DNA of 64,000 bases from Strigops habroptila (taxonomy: Eukaryota; Chordata; Aves; Psittaciformes; Psittacidae). The notes beneath the pieces are model-generated. The model saw nothing but the letters and a program-made list of their open reading frames with translations. It had not been told where the DNA came from and did not search any database. This document shows positions 40,601-55,600 of this stretch, in pieces; the first letter of the stretch is position 1; every line of letters starts with the position of its first letter. The position numbers and the translations under genes are program-made. The DNA lies in contig NC_044288.2 in NCBI RefSeq assembly GCF_004027225.2, positions 25,058,744-25,122,743 on the forward strand, given 5' to 3'.

Positions 40601-43600
40601 ACTCAAACATTCCTGTCATATTCCGATATACAAGAGTAGCCTTGAGAGACTTGTCACACCCAAAGGTTGTGAAGGAAAGCAGGTGGCAACTGATTTATGT
40701 TTGTGAATTCTTTCTTTCAACCAGTTTTCCACTGTTTGCAAGTGTCTGTGCTGGAGCAAGCACAAGGTGCTGTTGTTGTTACCCGCTTCACTCGGACGCT
40801 TCGTCTCTCCAGCGCATTCCGAACGAAGGGCGGCTTTTTGGACAGTGTTGAACTGTCACTGTCACTGCGGTTCAGCTGCAAAGGAAAAGGAAGAGCCCAT
40901 GAAAGGAATACAAACAGTGCATACACACATCATTGGCAAGAACAGGGGCTTCTCTAAGTGATTCTAAGCAGGGCTGTAAGCAGAACTAGGAAGTTGTGCG
41001 GACAGCTGCCACCCCAATGCGTGCACAACACGCAATCCATCCCGCACAGCCAGATCCTGCCCCAAACCTTGAACTCAGTCACTTTTTCGGAATAGACTGC
41101 ATGGAAAGAGAGACACTAGGTTAGGGTGTAGAATGGGACTCTACCCCACTGCCCTTCTCCTGTGCAAAACAGCCCAGAAAAATAAGCTATAAGTAATTAC
41201 AAGTTACTCTTTTCTAGCACCTGTAAAACATGGGGCTATTGTATTAGAGATTTCTTTTTTCTCCAATCACCTGTATTTTAAGCTAGTGGTGCAAGACGTA
41301 GGTTTACCTGTAAGCTATCCCCCTGGGTTTTCCAACTTGGTTGTCATGTTACACACATACAGCTGCAGCCTTTTGTGATTGTCTCTAGACTCTTAAAAAG
41401 AGCTCAACTCAAGCAGGGTTTAATTCCCATCTCATCTTCCTTCTCAAAGCTGGGGGAACAGGCATGTGGGATCTGCATGTGCTGGGACACGGAACCACCC
41501 AAGCACTGGCCACTGCTGCAGATTAAATCCATTTTGTTTCTACGGAAGCACCTGCTTCTGCATGGGAGAAAACCTGCACATCAAACCTGGCTCAGCTGCA
41601 CTAGGAGCGTGCCCACTGTGGACAGGTCATGCATGATAAATGCAGTGCTTGCTTGCTTGCCAATTCAATTTACAAGATAAGTTATTTATAGTTTAGGCTG
41701 ATCCTCAATCTAGAAAATAATTGTGAACAAACACTTCAAAGCAGTGGAAGTGACATGCTGACCCGGTCACCTTCAGGCAGGGCACGCTGGAGAAAGCTTC
41801 CACAGTGTTTTCGCTGACATTACCAACTCCTTACCTTTTCATTTCCATGAAGCCTTCATGTTCTACCTCATCTAAAGCCAGGTGGACACAGCGAACCCAG
41901 TTCAAGTTAGCACGGAACAGTCTTAAAGCAGCAGGAAAGGGTTTGATATGCAGCTTATTCATAGAATCACCGAATCAATCGGGTTGGAAAAGACCTTTAA
42001 GCTCATCCAGTCCAACTATTCCCCAGCACTGCCAAGGCCACCACTAACCCATGGCACTGAGGGCCTCGTCTACATGGTTTGGGAACACTTTGCTCTGGGC
42101 AGCCTGTTCCAACGCCTGGTCAAATACCTCAGTATCTACTGATCATCACTGTCTTACAGCAGCCCTACCAGGTTAGTTTGGGCATTTCAGCATGCCGCAT
42201 GTACCAGAAACATATGTGCATATACATATTTTAAACATTTGTGCTTCATACTATTAGTTCCAAGCAAAGGTATCATCTAGGAGGCAAGGACAGAGCAACT
42301 TCTGAAGTCAAAGGAGGAAAGAAGAAAGCAGTGTCAGGTCTCTGTGAAAAGTCCAGCCCAAGTGAACACTGCTGATATGCTTTCATTAGCGAAAAGCAGC
42401 ATTTATAACCCCGCGAGTGCATTTTCCTTACCCGGCACACATACTGACTTTGTGGTCCTGGTGAAAACGTTTTGGAGCGGATGATTGTGCTACCTCTGAC
42501 AAACGGAGCTTGTGGTGGGTTTGCTGCTCTCTTGTCTTTGGGACGAACCACAGTAGAAGCCTGTGCAAGGCTGTCCGTGTTTGTCTCTTTATCCACCTGA
42601 AAGACAGATCCCATAGTGTGAATGCCAGCTTACCGACCACACACAGCCAGGGCTGCCTGACAGCCACCTCCGATGCGTCTCCACTCTGCCAGTCCCAGAG
42701 GCACCGTGTTCAAAACCAGATATTCTTTAGCCCTTTCATGCAGGTGTCCTGCCACACCACTCTCTGAACTCAGAGGCTGCTACATTAACTCTCTAAGGGA
42801 TTTGCATCCATCGATTGCTGCGCAACACAACTGACCGCAGTGAGCTTTGCCTGTTGATCCAGTGCATCAGTGTGACTTGGCAGCCTCATGCACAACAGAG
42901 GTATGGTTTTAAGGACCATTCTCTTGTGCATCTGCAGCAAAGATCCAAATTGTGGTATGTACATGCACAGAGAGCACGTGCACAGCACACGCTTGACAGA
43001 CTACAGCTACATTTAGAGTTAAACAAGGTCAAAGCCACTGTCACATTAATGAAAACAGTTTTCATGAGCAGCTACAGGAAGGCATGAAATGGTGCTGCAT
43101 TAACTGTGGGTCACGTAGAGTTGTTTAAAAATAGTTCAGGTAGATAAACGTGAACATCAATGATGAACCTTCAAATAGCTGCTGCAGCCTTGCCCAGCTC
43201 AACATAACCCCATCAGCTGAGCAATGGGAAGCTTAACTCATCTTTCTGTTCAAAGGGCCCTTGACTCTACCTTCTCTGCTGTCTCCATGTGCAGCTGGGA
43301 ATTCAGACTTTCCTCTGTTTCCCACAGCGATTTTCCAGCACAGAATTCTTCCTCCTCCTCTGCTTCATTTTCACTGCTCTCGTCCTCTTCTTCCTGATCA
43401 GGAACCTCTTCGTCTTGCCTGTTAAGAACAGCTTTGTTACTGAACTGGCCTATTGCGGACAATGCTCTGGTGCTGCAGCAGGAGTTTTCTCCTTCTAGCT
43501 GCTGGGCAGAAGCATGTCCCCAAGGCAGCCAGTTGTACCCGAGATTACACAAAGACAGGCTTATAAGGGAATAATTAAACTGGAGTGAAGCTGCACCAGA

Positions 43601-46600
43601 AGGCAACCACTACAGCCCAAAACACCATACTGATCTGGCTTCAAGAGAAGCAAGCTGATGGCTCAGCCATGTAGTCTGAGCTTAAGGTGAGTGCATCTTA
43701 AGGGGAGCTCTCAGGATAACATTAATCTCAGTTTAAGAAGCGATGCTGGACAAAATTCAAGCATTGTTTTGACATTCTTTTCAGCTCCTCTGAATGCAGA
43801 GCTGGCTTATCTATCAAACCCACTGGGGTCAGGCTTGCTTTTAGTTCAGATGTTGGGCTTCATTAATAAAATTGGAATCTGAACCATGTAAACAACAGCC
43901 AAAATTAATATTCAAGTAAAGCCTTGCACCATACAGTGGAGCTTTCATGGAGCTCCATAGAACGTTGTACAAATAACAAAATTAGCATAGTGCTATTGAC
44001 TCTTCTCAACGTTTACCTGCTTTGTTCCCATTTCCCAAGTACAACCTCCAGAACAGAAGCAGCAAGACTTTTCATTAAGACAGAAAGAGGCAGAAGCAGC
44101 CTCCCACTGCTCTTTATCATCTGCTTTTTCCTCTGCACATGAATGCCCAAATGCTCTGATCATACCACAGCACTAAGATAGTGGGATGCTACCTACCAGC
44201 TCTCTCCAGTAGTTAAAGTGCTTCTGCTTTCCTCCAGTTTCTTCTCCACAGCTTCCAGTTCAACAGCTGTCTGCTCTAGGAGTGCTGACACAGAGTCCTG
44301 AGGAGAACAAGAGGCTTCTTGTGAAGATATGACTCTCACAGACTGCAAAGGGCCCATCCTTCCTGGTCAGGACAGCCCCAACCAGCTCTCCTCTGGTGGC
44401 AGGAGAGTTACAGTCTCTCCACTTGCATTGTTCAAGCAGCCTGTTGCACACACAGTGCTCAGACAAGCCTGTATGAGCACACCAGCATATGCACATGTGC
44501 AGCTGCAGGCTGAGCACAGTGCGTGCCATGCACGTGCAAAGGGAGGGCTGGAGCTGGATCTTGACCTGTTCGGCAAGTTCACGGCAGCAAGGTGAGCTGT
44601 CTAGTGTGAAGAAAGGCAAAAGTTCACACATCACTTACACCAGCTCACATCCCACAGCCCTCAGCTTCATGAGGAGCAGATTTCAGTATTTAGCCCAGGA
44701 CAAGGGCATATCTGTAATCAACATGTTCATTATGCTGCTGCACATAATGACATTTTCAAGTTCTAAATATAAACACACCAGCTTTCACTTCTTGACTATT
44801 GTAACAGTCCTTCAGCCACACAAACCCTCTTATCAGTACTACTTGGAAGAGATCTGTTTGATTTAAGCAGTTGTTCTTACTGTTTTCTCAGTGCAGGGTA
44901 CTTCAGAGTGGATGTTTCCTTGTTTACTCTTCCTGGTTTGCTTCTGCCCATACTTATAACTGAGGAGGTTGTACCAACGGGTCGATTTCTCTCCAGATCT
45001 ACATATGTCAGCAAGGCTGATCTGTGCTCCACCCTAGTGACAGCAAAACACCATCAGTGTGGCACTAAAGTGAACAACTACCACACGAGTAAGAAGAAAT
45101 GAGAGTGAAACTCCAGGACTACTTGACTTTGGCAAGTTTGACAAAAAGAAACATTGCCTCATTTATCCCTGTTTCAACAGTACTAGTGATGCTTTCTGTT
45201 TCATTGTGTTTAACAGTGTCTAGTTCTTTCAATTCAAGTAGCAAGTGTTCCACTACAGGTCCTGTGTACAAGAACAGAAGTATGAACAGTGCTACTGCAG
45301 TCAGCATAAATTGCTGCCAGAGCTCCAAATTAAAACAGAAAGGAAGAGGAGATGAAGGCTCCCCTTCAAGAAATTTGCAGGGCTGACAAAAATCACTGCC
45401 TCAGACCGAGATGCTTCAGCTTTGTATATTCCATTCCTCTTCACCTGCCCTGTCATTTTTCACTGCATTACATTTAGTACACATCCTGATGAATTCAGAA
45501 CCACAGCAAAATTGATTCATAGTTTATTTAATCCATGCCTGAGTGGACTCCACTGCTGCAGCCCAGTCCAGCAGACATGCTGAGCATGCCTCCTGCAAGC
45601 TGGTGTGCTCCCACCCAGAGCTCAGCTACAGCCACCCTGCCAAAAGACAAAAACTCCATGTGGAAAACAGTTGCTTTCCTGTACCAAAGGTGCTTTGCAA
45701 AGCAAGTGAAGGAAGAAATGCAGAAGCACCATAAAACATGTACCCCTCCAGCCAAGGGAGATGCTATGGAATGCATAGCACAGAGCATCAACTTTCCTGT
45801 AACTTAATGGCTGCTATGTCCCAGCTTAACACACCCTGCTCATGTTCTGCAGTACAATACTCCAGGAATAGTTCAGTTAATACTGAGCAACAAAAAAGCT
45901 ATTCTAACTACAGTGGGCAGCTGCCTATGGCAATACTAGTACATGAAAAACTATATTCATGTAGATTTTAATAGTGTAGATTAATAGCAGGTTTGGAAAA
46001 AAAAAAACCACCATCCTTTAGGGATCTTGAATATTCTACAGTGGCTTCCAAGCTCCTGGAAGTCCATTCTTAACCACATTACAACAAATGTTTCCACCAA
46101 AAGGAAGAGAAATAGGTAGAGTTTCACATTAAATTGCAAAAGAAAGGAAATAGAGTAGTTTGACAAAGTCATCAGTAGTTCTGCATCAACACATTTCTCT
46201 AATAGATTGATTTTGTTTTCCTGATCAGAATTGTTACTGCAAAGAACATGATCTGGGAGAGAGCTGAGGGTTATTAAGAACACTTGCACACTTCAGAGCT
46301 GAAACTGTTGCCTAATTAAAAGAGGAAACACACACAAAGGTATTAAAACAGAGACTAATACTAACCAAACATTCTTCAAGGTGAGACTTATCTACAGTGC
46401 AAACATCAACTCTTAAAGTCTTCTGGCGTAAAGCCGGATAAGAGATAGAAACCCAGAATACTTCATTGTACACAAGATTGTCTGAAGCTTCCACCACTCT
46501 TGTGCGGAACAAGCAGCTTGTGCTCTCTGAGCAGGGCAGGACAGCCACACGGATGATCCTGTCGAAGAAAGCATCACAGTCAGCACTGCCACCCAGGAAC

Positions 46601-49600
46601 AGGGCTGCAGCATCCTGCGCTGCACCAGCTCCATAGCTCTGCAAGTGAAATCCATCCTAAGCACGGGGGATACCACTGTCCTGTCCTATTTCTTCTGGAT
46701 ATCAGTCAGCTGAGAAAAAAAGAACATCTCGACACAACATCAGAGGTATGAAGTGGCAGGAGCTGCCATAGACTTCATCCTTCTGACTCTTGTAATCAAA
46801 CATCATAGCTGTTTTCCAGCCTAGCCGATTCTATGATTATGGGATTATGTTTAACATGGTCATTTACGTTGATGCAACTCATCACACTGCCAACATGCCT
46901 TTTGCAGGTAGGAACAGCTACACCAAAATGAAGCAAATCTGTCAGCTTATTCAGCACACAGCTGAATTTAAAGAAGCCTTTTGCCTGGAAGGAGGCTGGT
47001 AGCAGCCGTACATGTCCCCACACATGCACCTTGCAAGGATGTCCTGCGGCAGAACTCCACTCGATGCAGTGCTGTGGGCACTGCAGCAGTTCAGACCCCT
47101 GCTGGCTACTGCTAATTCCAGGCAAATCCTTCCCCAGCAACTACTGACCTTTGAGGAAAAAAATGCACCTTGTTTCTGTTTGCAGGTTTGTTAGTTCATA
47201 AATGTTGCTCCACAGAACAGTGTAGAAGGATTCCAGAATGAGTAATTTTGAAGAGTGTGACCCCCACCCCCTCCCCCAAACCCCAACATCTATTTAATTC
47301 CCACCAAGATCTAATACAAATACTTCAAAAGTGTGCTTATTTCACCCACTTACACTTTCTGATCTTGCTGGGACAGCAGTGCTGGGACATTACTCAGCTG
47401 GATGACCAGTATGGCAAACTGTTTATTTTTGTCATCATATCTGAATTAGAAAGACATAAAAAAACATTATTATTAGAGAATTCAGCCTTGGACTCCATGA
47501 ATGGGAATTCCACTTGCTTCATCAACACAAACAACATTAACATTTACAAACAAGACACAACTATAATGGGACCATGGCTTGCCTATAGTTTTAAACAAAA
47601 CCAGTTTCACATTCCATGACATTTTGCTACCAGAACATCCAGAACTTCGGAATCCAGATAAAATGGATCTGACCTAACACACATTGCTTTTCCTAGGGTC
47701 TAGCCCAATTGCTGTAAGTAAAATCTTTCTAAAGGCCTTATATAATGACTGTAGTATAAAAAAGTTACAAGCAGCAATACCTGAAGTACAGCAGTAAAGA
47801 TGTTAGGGGTAACCACTGGTTTGCCGTGGATGGCCATGACAAGAGAGTTTTATGCTACTTATTTTTCCTCAAGTCCTAAATAACCTCCACTAAGTCATTT
47901 ACGGAAGATGCCTCCTATGCCTGACCCACCACTGAGGGACTCAGGGGGATCAATGATTACAAATGCCATTTACTGCCAGAGCTCCTGCTGCTGGTTTGCA
48001 CCCTCCGACCACACCATCACCAGCTGATTTCCACTGACATGAAAGAGGGTAACTGGGCCAAAGACCTGGAGTCGAGTCTAATTCTCAATTACACCTCACA
48101 GAGGACATTCGTTAGTTAAGACTAATAGGACAGGATAAGAAGGAGAAGCAAACAGAACGGAAAGCATTATGTTTTAAATCCCATACATTATTCTTTCCAT
48201 GCATAGAGTTTACCTCATTGCAATTTGCACTTTAGCTGTCCCAACTGCTTCTGTGTCATCACTGTCAAACACCATCATTTCTGACACACACGGTCTGAAA
48301 GAAAGCAAAGACAATTAAGGACTTGATTTCCCTCCTATTGAAGTGACAGCATTTAGGTGATACAAGATCTCTTCCATTCAGGGCTTGGGTATATGGATTT
48401 TGTAAAATTAGCAGCTAAAAGAAAGCCCATTTGAGAAGTAAGTGCAGTCATCCTTACAGGTATGTGTTGTGGTGCTTATCAGCAGAAAGTCATATGCCTT
48501 CCCTCTTCACTGCCAAAAAAAGCCACACAAAAGACTGCAAAAATAAGGCTGTGAGGGATTTTAAAGGGTTCCCTTGACTGGATTTTAGTAAAGACAGCTG
48601 ACTGACCAGCAACAGAAATAAGACTTAACAACTGCAATCCTGCCTGCATCATGACAGCAAAAATTCTCAAGTTTGGTTAGATTTAAGTCATTCCTTTGTT
48701 TCTTTAAGCAATCAAACTTCCCTAAGCACATTACAAGTGACAGAGTACACTGGTCTGCCTTGAAACAGTCACTTGCATCATTGCCCTCCCAGTGTAGTTC
48801 TCCTCTAAAGTTTTATGCACTGAAAGTCCCCAAAACTACATTCATTGTCTACTTGGCTCAGAGGCTATGCTGAGCATATGAAAACAGGATTAGCATTCTG
48901 CCAAGTGTTTTCCATATTCCTTAGCACTCTCTTGCATTCCGTTACATTTCAGCTAGAGGACAAACCTATTGCTCACATCCTACCCTCACCATTTATTATA
49001 GGCATCAAAATGATGCTGTAGTCATGCCAAAGGTTGCCAAGTCAACAACCCAAACACCACTAAGTAACATCAGGCATGCAAATGTGCATGGGATGCCTTC
49101 TGTAACTGCCACATGTGATCCCTCCTCCCCTCTCCACAGAAGCCCCTATCCTCTTGAGTGGAGACAGGGACCCAACTGCCTGACTGCCTGGCTTGAGCCC
49201 ATGAGGTCTGATTTACAAGTGTTGCACTTCTTGTCAAAGTGAATCGTGCTATACACATAAAAAAATGACTCAATTATCTAGAAAATGAACGAAGGTAATG
49301 AATGAATGAATGAATGGGGAGAAAATGAGATGAGCAACTTTCACCTCTACAGACGTATCTTGCAACAAACGACCCCGTGATTTCTATCAGTGCCAGTAAA
49401 ACCAGTAGGAAAACCCATGTTAGATGCAGCCAAACCAGGTATCAGTAAGATCAGTACCTTCCAGTGAAGGTTTTGTCAAACCACCCCAGAGAACTTTAGC
49501 AAGCAGTAAGGGAGGTGCAGAAACCCAGCAAGAGCAGGGACGCCCAGCTCTGGCTATGAGCTATGCCCTTAGGGGAGAAGTCCTGCAGAAATCACATCCT

Positions 49601-52600
49601 GCATCCAAGCACTTGGGAACTGCATCTCAGCACATACACACACACGAGGCAGCTCAAGGTGCTTCTGCTATCTTCCTTAAACATGCCAAAGTGCTCTCCC
49701 ACTGACAGGGCTGTCATTGACACCACAACGCCTGACTGACAGGAGGGGAACTTGACACTGCCTGATGGCTCTGGTACCCCATCAAAGCAGCACGGGCAGC
49801 TTAGCAGCACATGCAGAAACAGACCAGGTGTCCAACAGTTCTCTGTGAGCTTGCTCCCAGCTACTTCTGCTATTGGAAGCATGGGTCATTTTGATAATCA
49901 AGTTCAACCTGCTCACAGTTTTATTCAGAATTATGAAGAAATTTGAGATTGAGAAGTTTAGCCACCAAAAAGGATCATAACCAGCAGTACTCCAGCTGAC
50001 TCCTGTGTGCAAAGCTGAGTGTTTGGCTTCTTCCTAGAGAGAGGTCTGGTGTCTACCTTTGTACAGACGCCTCATACACCCCGCTATCTCCAGCAACAGA
50101 TTCATCAGACACTGCAGCTGACACACACGCCACCTTCAGTGCTGTCCCTCCTGCTGCATTTATACCTATCAGAAAAGCACAGAGGAAAATCAAAAACATG
50201 TGTTAATGCAAATGAACAGTCTGCATCAGGAGCAGCTTTTTTCCTCAGCCTCCCCTTGAATTGCATCTTTTCTCCACCCAAGTATTGTTCAGCAACAGCA
50301 CTTTTCTGAAGCCAGAGAGGGCACAGGGAGGGCGGGCTCTGCTCAACATCACATTAAGTTAGTGCTTCAGGAACGCACCCAACTGTCCTGGAGCACCAGC
50401 AGCTCCTGGAGAACCAGAGGAACAGCCTGTGTGGTGGAGGTGGCAGCAGGGCTTCATTGCACAGTCAGTGCCCATTTAATCCTTGGGCCCTGCAGGACCG
50501 TACCCACAGGCTGAGGTTACACACTGGTGTGCCGAGTGCATTACAGCGGGCTACCCCTGGCACCCCCATGGGTGCAGGTCCTTGCAGGCAATGCCAGAAG
50601 AGCCTTTCAAAAGCACTGGAAAGGCAGGGCTGCTGGCAGTGTTCAAGGCCAGGCTGGATGGGGCTGGGAGCAACCTGCTCTAGTGGTAGATGTCCCTGCC
50701 CATGGCCGGGGGTTAGAACCAGATGAGATTTAAGGTCCCTCCCTACCCAAACCAGTCTGTGGTTCTATGTACCCATGCAAGATAGGCAATGTGCAGAAGC
50801 AGCAGAACTTCTAAATTCTAGTGAAGTTATAAACATGGACCTAGTGCAAGTCACCCTTAAGCAGGTAGTAGGTCTTCTGGTCCCAGCTACCCAGAGGTAT
50901 CCCAGCATTGGGCAAACGCTATTGACCAAGCTCTGGCCAAGTATGGTTGACAGGGAGGGGTGTACCCTGTCTGGAGATTATGCCAAAGCTAGTTTCCAGG
51001 AGGGGGAACAGCAAGAAACCACCTCTCACCTACCCCTAAACTCCAAAGGTTAGTGTATACAGGACAGAAGCTAGGTCCAGACAGGCCAGTAACTAGCTAA
51101 ATATGGAGAGAGATTCTAGGATTTAAAGTAGCAGCCACACGCAGGAATGCAGGGAAAAGGAGGTAGGGAAACTGAGCAAGTTGAAGCAAGCAGTTTTTTA
51201 CAGAAGTGTTATCTCAGAGATTTCTTGTGCTACAAAATAGGGACAGATACACCCTGGAAACTTGTGCACATTCTGCACCTTTCCACATGAACCATTTCTG
51301 CAGAGATGCTTCAGCCCAGGACCCAGCTCAGTTCGCTCTCTGTGTCAGAGCTCTGGGAGACCTGCTCCAAGGCTGAGGGAGCTGTGAATGCTGTCCCACT
51401 GGGAGCAGCTGTAGCCCCATAGCAGGAGTGCAGCAAAGCCACTAAAAGAGTTAAAAACAGCTTTGGAAAAACACTGGTGCAAAACGTATGCAAGCTCAAC
51501 GTGGGGTTATGGAGTGATCCAAGGACTTGTTCTACAATCAACAGTAGAGGGTGCTACAGGTAACCCCAGGACATGTGTGTACATGTGCCATTTGGGCCCA
51601 TTTATCCATGTATTTTTTTGACACCATCACTGAATATTTGTTTTCATCTTGGTATTCCCATGGACAGAAAGAAATGTCCAGACTTTTTCCCCATGAATAA
51701 AAGCATCTGCAACACAATATATCAGTCATTAACTGAAACAAATGGATCCATTTAATCCTGGTATTCCCAGTTTAATCTATGCTCCCTCCTGTCGCGTGCT
51801 GGGCCCCTGCTGCACTCTTGATCAGAGGCTGTGCTGGAGGTACGTGGGCAGGGTCAAAACTATGTTTCTCTTTCCTCAATGCTGCTTTGTACCTCCTATT
51901 GCATGGTTTTAATAGGAAAATGATTCCTTGCCCGCTGGCTGGCTTTCTAGATGAAGGCGTGTGAGTTCTACACACCACTCCCAGAAATGCTGCTCTCTGA
52001 ATCCCTCTGCATGAGGCTTGCTCACTGGGGAGAACACTGCAGGTTCATCTCCACATGCTTAATCTCTTTTTCTGCTTCAATTACCAATGGTGTCCAGTCA
52101 TTCCCACCAGAGAGCTTTCATTTCAGACCATCCGAGCCCCTTTCAGGTGCAAACCCCCTGCAATGAAGTGGCTGGTATCTGTTTGTGCAGCAGAATGCTA
52201 AAGTGTAAACCTGAATGAAGATGAATGGTTCCCTGGAAGGATTCATCATGCAGCCATCCTGTTCCTCACTGGTTTTGCAAAGGACTTGGAAGCCCTGCAA
52301 ATCTTACACACACTCTGAACCTGTGTGTTTTCATGTGGCTAAGTAACACAAACCTTATTTCAGCCTCAGAGGTTCTGCAAAACTCCTAATCAAAAAGCAA
52401 ATCCCTCAGATACATACTACTCAGCTCTACTTACAGGAACACGTGAGCATGCTTTGCCCATGAGGCCAAGTGCTGAGCACCCCAGATCCAGCCAGTGTGT
52501 TTCAGGTGTTACACTGACCCCCACAAAATGCCTGAGGAATAAAATCTCATCTTGTTATTGCCCTGAAATAAACTACTTATGGTGATTATTTTGTCTGCTG

Positions 52601-55600
52601 ACTGGCTAACAGCAATAATCACTTAATCTGCTTAACACCTGAGCTTTCGCTTTGACAGCCTTGACAAAGCTCAGAGCTAAAAAGGTTAAAACTAATCAGT
52701 GCCCAGTTCTAATAACAATAATTAGTGTTTCCTACTCAAATGCATAATACCTCTTGCTTGTAGGGAAATGGTAGCTCTAAGGGGAAGATCTGCATTTGTG
52801 TCATTTATTGTATTTTAAACAGTGTCAGCCTTCTTCATGCAGAAGGCAGTGATGACAGGGTGCTAGTTCCCTTGATTCACATGGGCTGGTTTATAATCTT
52901 ATGAAAACCAGGAAAAAACTGCACCACTGGTTCCTGCGACTACAGCTTGCAAGTTTATAATGCCCTTCAAGATCTTCACTGCAATTCCAAATCCAGCCAT
53001 TTCACTCATCTCCATGGGATATAATCCACCTACAGAGAAAAGGGCTCCAGGCAGGCCCCAGCACGAGTGTCCTGACTGCTGCCTCTTGCTTTCCATCCAC
53101 TCCAGCCCAGCCATGGTTCTAAAAAGGGATGAGCCCTTCCCACCCCCAGCAAGCCATATGCGTGCATGAGAACAGCTACTATCTCTGAATGTCTTATCAC
53201 GCTCACGATCCAAACACGTTTTTGTTGCTAAGAGACCATCCCCCTCAAAGCAGCAGAAATTCAGGCACAGCCTTGACAAGTCTGCTCAGCTGAAGTTAAT
53301 AAACCCATTGCCACTGATGTACTGGGAACCAGAACAGGAGTTGTGCGTGCTGAGGTGGTGGGGGAGGATTTCTATTATCATTTGTTAACTGTTAAGCTAA
53401 GTGGCTTTCCCAGCCTTTCTCAGAACTTGGCCAGAAAGTTTGTGTCAGTATGGCATTATGTGCCTCCCAGACCCAAAACATTAGATGACCTTCTGAATAG
53501 TCTAGTGCCAAAGTAAACCAGGAATCCCACCACAGCCATTTATATTTGCACATGAAATCCCTGTGGTTTCTGTACACGTGCATATAAGTACACACTAAAA
53601 ACATACCTGGAAACGGTGTTCTGCAAGACTCATCAGATCAGCAGCATTTTTCATGTACAAATTAAAACACGAACCCTTGTTCCCAGGAAGGATAGAACAC
53701 TCAGTTGAATACACTTTTCAACACAAAGATATCAAGATGACAGACACCTTCTGAAATACTCGCTTCTCAACGCTTAACAAACTACATTAAAAATGAATGC
53801 ATGCATGTGCATGCAAATAGTTTGTTACCATACCTTGACCTAGATGTTTATCTCCTGCTCTAGGCTCTTCCAGTCTACAGTTGCCACTCCCAGTGTTTAG
53901 GGCGAGTTCTGAGAGATTTGTACTTATCTCTGTGTCATCAAAATCCATATGGCTTGAAAAGGCATCACCAGCTAGGAGTGGGTCTATCACCAGCGGAGAG
54001 CAAGGCGGAGATGGGGAAGAGAGAGATGACCTTGGAGATAACGATGACATGGATTTTGGAGTACCAGACAGTGACCTCAGAGCCTGTATACGGCTGGCGG
54101 TATCTGCTGTGTGAGTTTTCGCTACTTCATTCTCATGTATAGTGGTGATGCAGCCTGATGGTCTGAATCCGGCAGCTCCTTCTAAGAGGAAGTCAAGCTT
54201 GCTTTGATATTCTGAGTCCAACTGCTCCAGGTGCTCGTAGTAGAGGTCAGTGAAGCTGGCTGAGGTGGATGAATCCTGGCTGGAGGTGGCAAGAGATCCT
54301 CTGCTAGATGCGAGAGAGCCAGGGCTGCTGCTCGAGGAGAGGGAAAGCATGCTGGCGGAGAGACTGAGGGGAACAGGTCACAAAAGCATCGCACTGTATC
54401 TCTGATTCCCATGTGGTACATTTTGCTTTGTTAGCTCGGGCCATACACATTAGTCCCCACAACAACCCAGAACCACAGTCTACCCAGCAGAAAAGTTAGG
54501 TCACTTTTCAGTATAGTTCATACACATTTTTTACTCACCATATCAACCTCATCAGAGGCCTTGTTTAGCCAAAACAACTCTAATGAAGAGTTTCAATCAA
54601 TTAAAATTAGTGACAACATTCTCCTCCCACATGTGCCTGGGAAAAAAACCCAACAAACTCTGGTTCCTGTTAATCTCCAAAGCAGACCACAAAAACCAGC
54701 AAGGCCCATGCAAGAAGATGAAGTTATTGCACAGGGAAATGTTCTTCCATTTGCCTCAATCTTGGAGCCACAGCCAAAAGGCAGTAGCACAGCTGCCTGG
54801 AACCGGCCCTCAGAGATCGTAACAGCCAGTGGTTACCACAGAACTGGCAGGATCTACCTACGGGAAAAGCTGCTACATGGAATCCAGGGCCAGGAGGGCA
54901 CGGGAGACAGTTGGGGCTGGGCTGTGAGGTCAGTCCACACAAGTGATTTATCCCTAGAGATCTCGGTTCAGAAAAGAACTGACAGCAAAGTTAATTTTAA
55001 GCAGGTGCTGAAGAGAAGTGTGCTCAGATGAGAAAGCCCAGACACCACAGCACACTGTTTTCTGCTCAACAAATTCTCCAGTACTGACTACAACATACAC
55101 CATTCCTAGAAATGCCATGTAAACTAACACTCCTGGTCCAGACATTAAATACCTGGCTCATTACTGACTGTTTAAAGACCCTCAAGCCTCACTTCAGACA
55201 GGCATTAGCTATTGAAAAAATCTCTGCATACATCCAGGTGGCTTCGGTTGCCCCCTGAAAACCAGTGAGAATGTTCAACCAAATAATCCCTTACTTATTA
55301 TTTATGGGGTAAAAGCTGGAAGCTGCATTTGTATAATTATGCCATTGGCCTTATGAGAAAAAGGAAAGTATGCAGAATTTAGTATAATTTTGGCACAAAA
55401 TGTCTTCTGCATTTGTATAACAGATGTGCACTGTATCACATTTATTCAAAGAAGGTTTTAGTTGAAACATAACTGAAACGTGACAGATGCGTTTGCATTT
55501 TGGCAGTATATATAGACCTGGGAGGACTAATGAATTTAGAGCTTTTCAGTGTGTTTCACTGTGAAAAGGGAGGGATTTTTAATTAATCCTTTGCCTATCA

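Larger units (their letters stand above)
37691..42431 (-). other. WWC1 introns near the 3' end
   Basis: Introns 37691-38220, 38343-39700, 39932-40782 and 40876-42431. Only the last holds a recognised repeat (CR1, 41958-42140). Nothing else supportable. Confidence 0.6.
42597..46365 (-). other. WWC1 introns around the acidic exon and C2 end
   Basis: Introns 42597-43270, 43419-44196, 44298-44880 and 45034-46365. The last contains a small hydrophobic open frame (45116-45328). No repeats recognised. Confidence 0.6.
46559..50056 (-). other. WWC1 introns within the C2 region
   Basis: Introns 46559-47353, 47441-48213 and 48295-50056. A (AATG)5 microsatellite at 49297-49316 and a lone GATTCTATGATTATG near 46828 (possible CR1 tail relic) are the only items noticed. 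Confidence 0.6.
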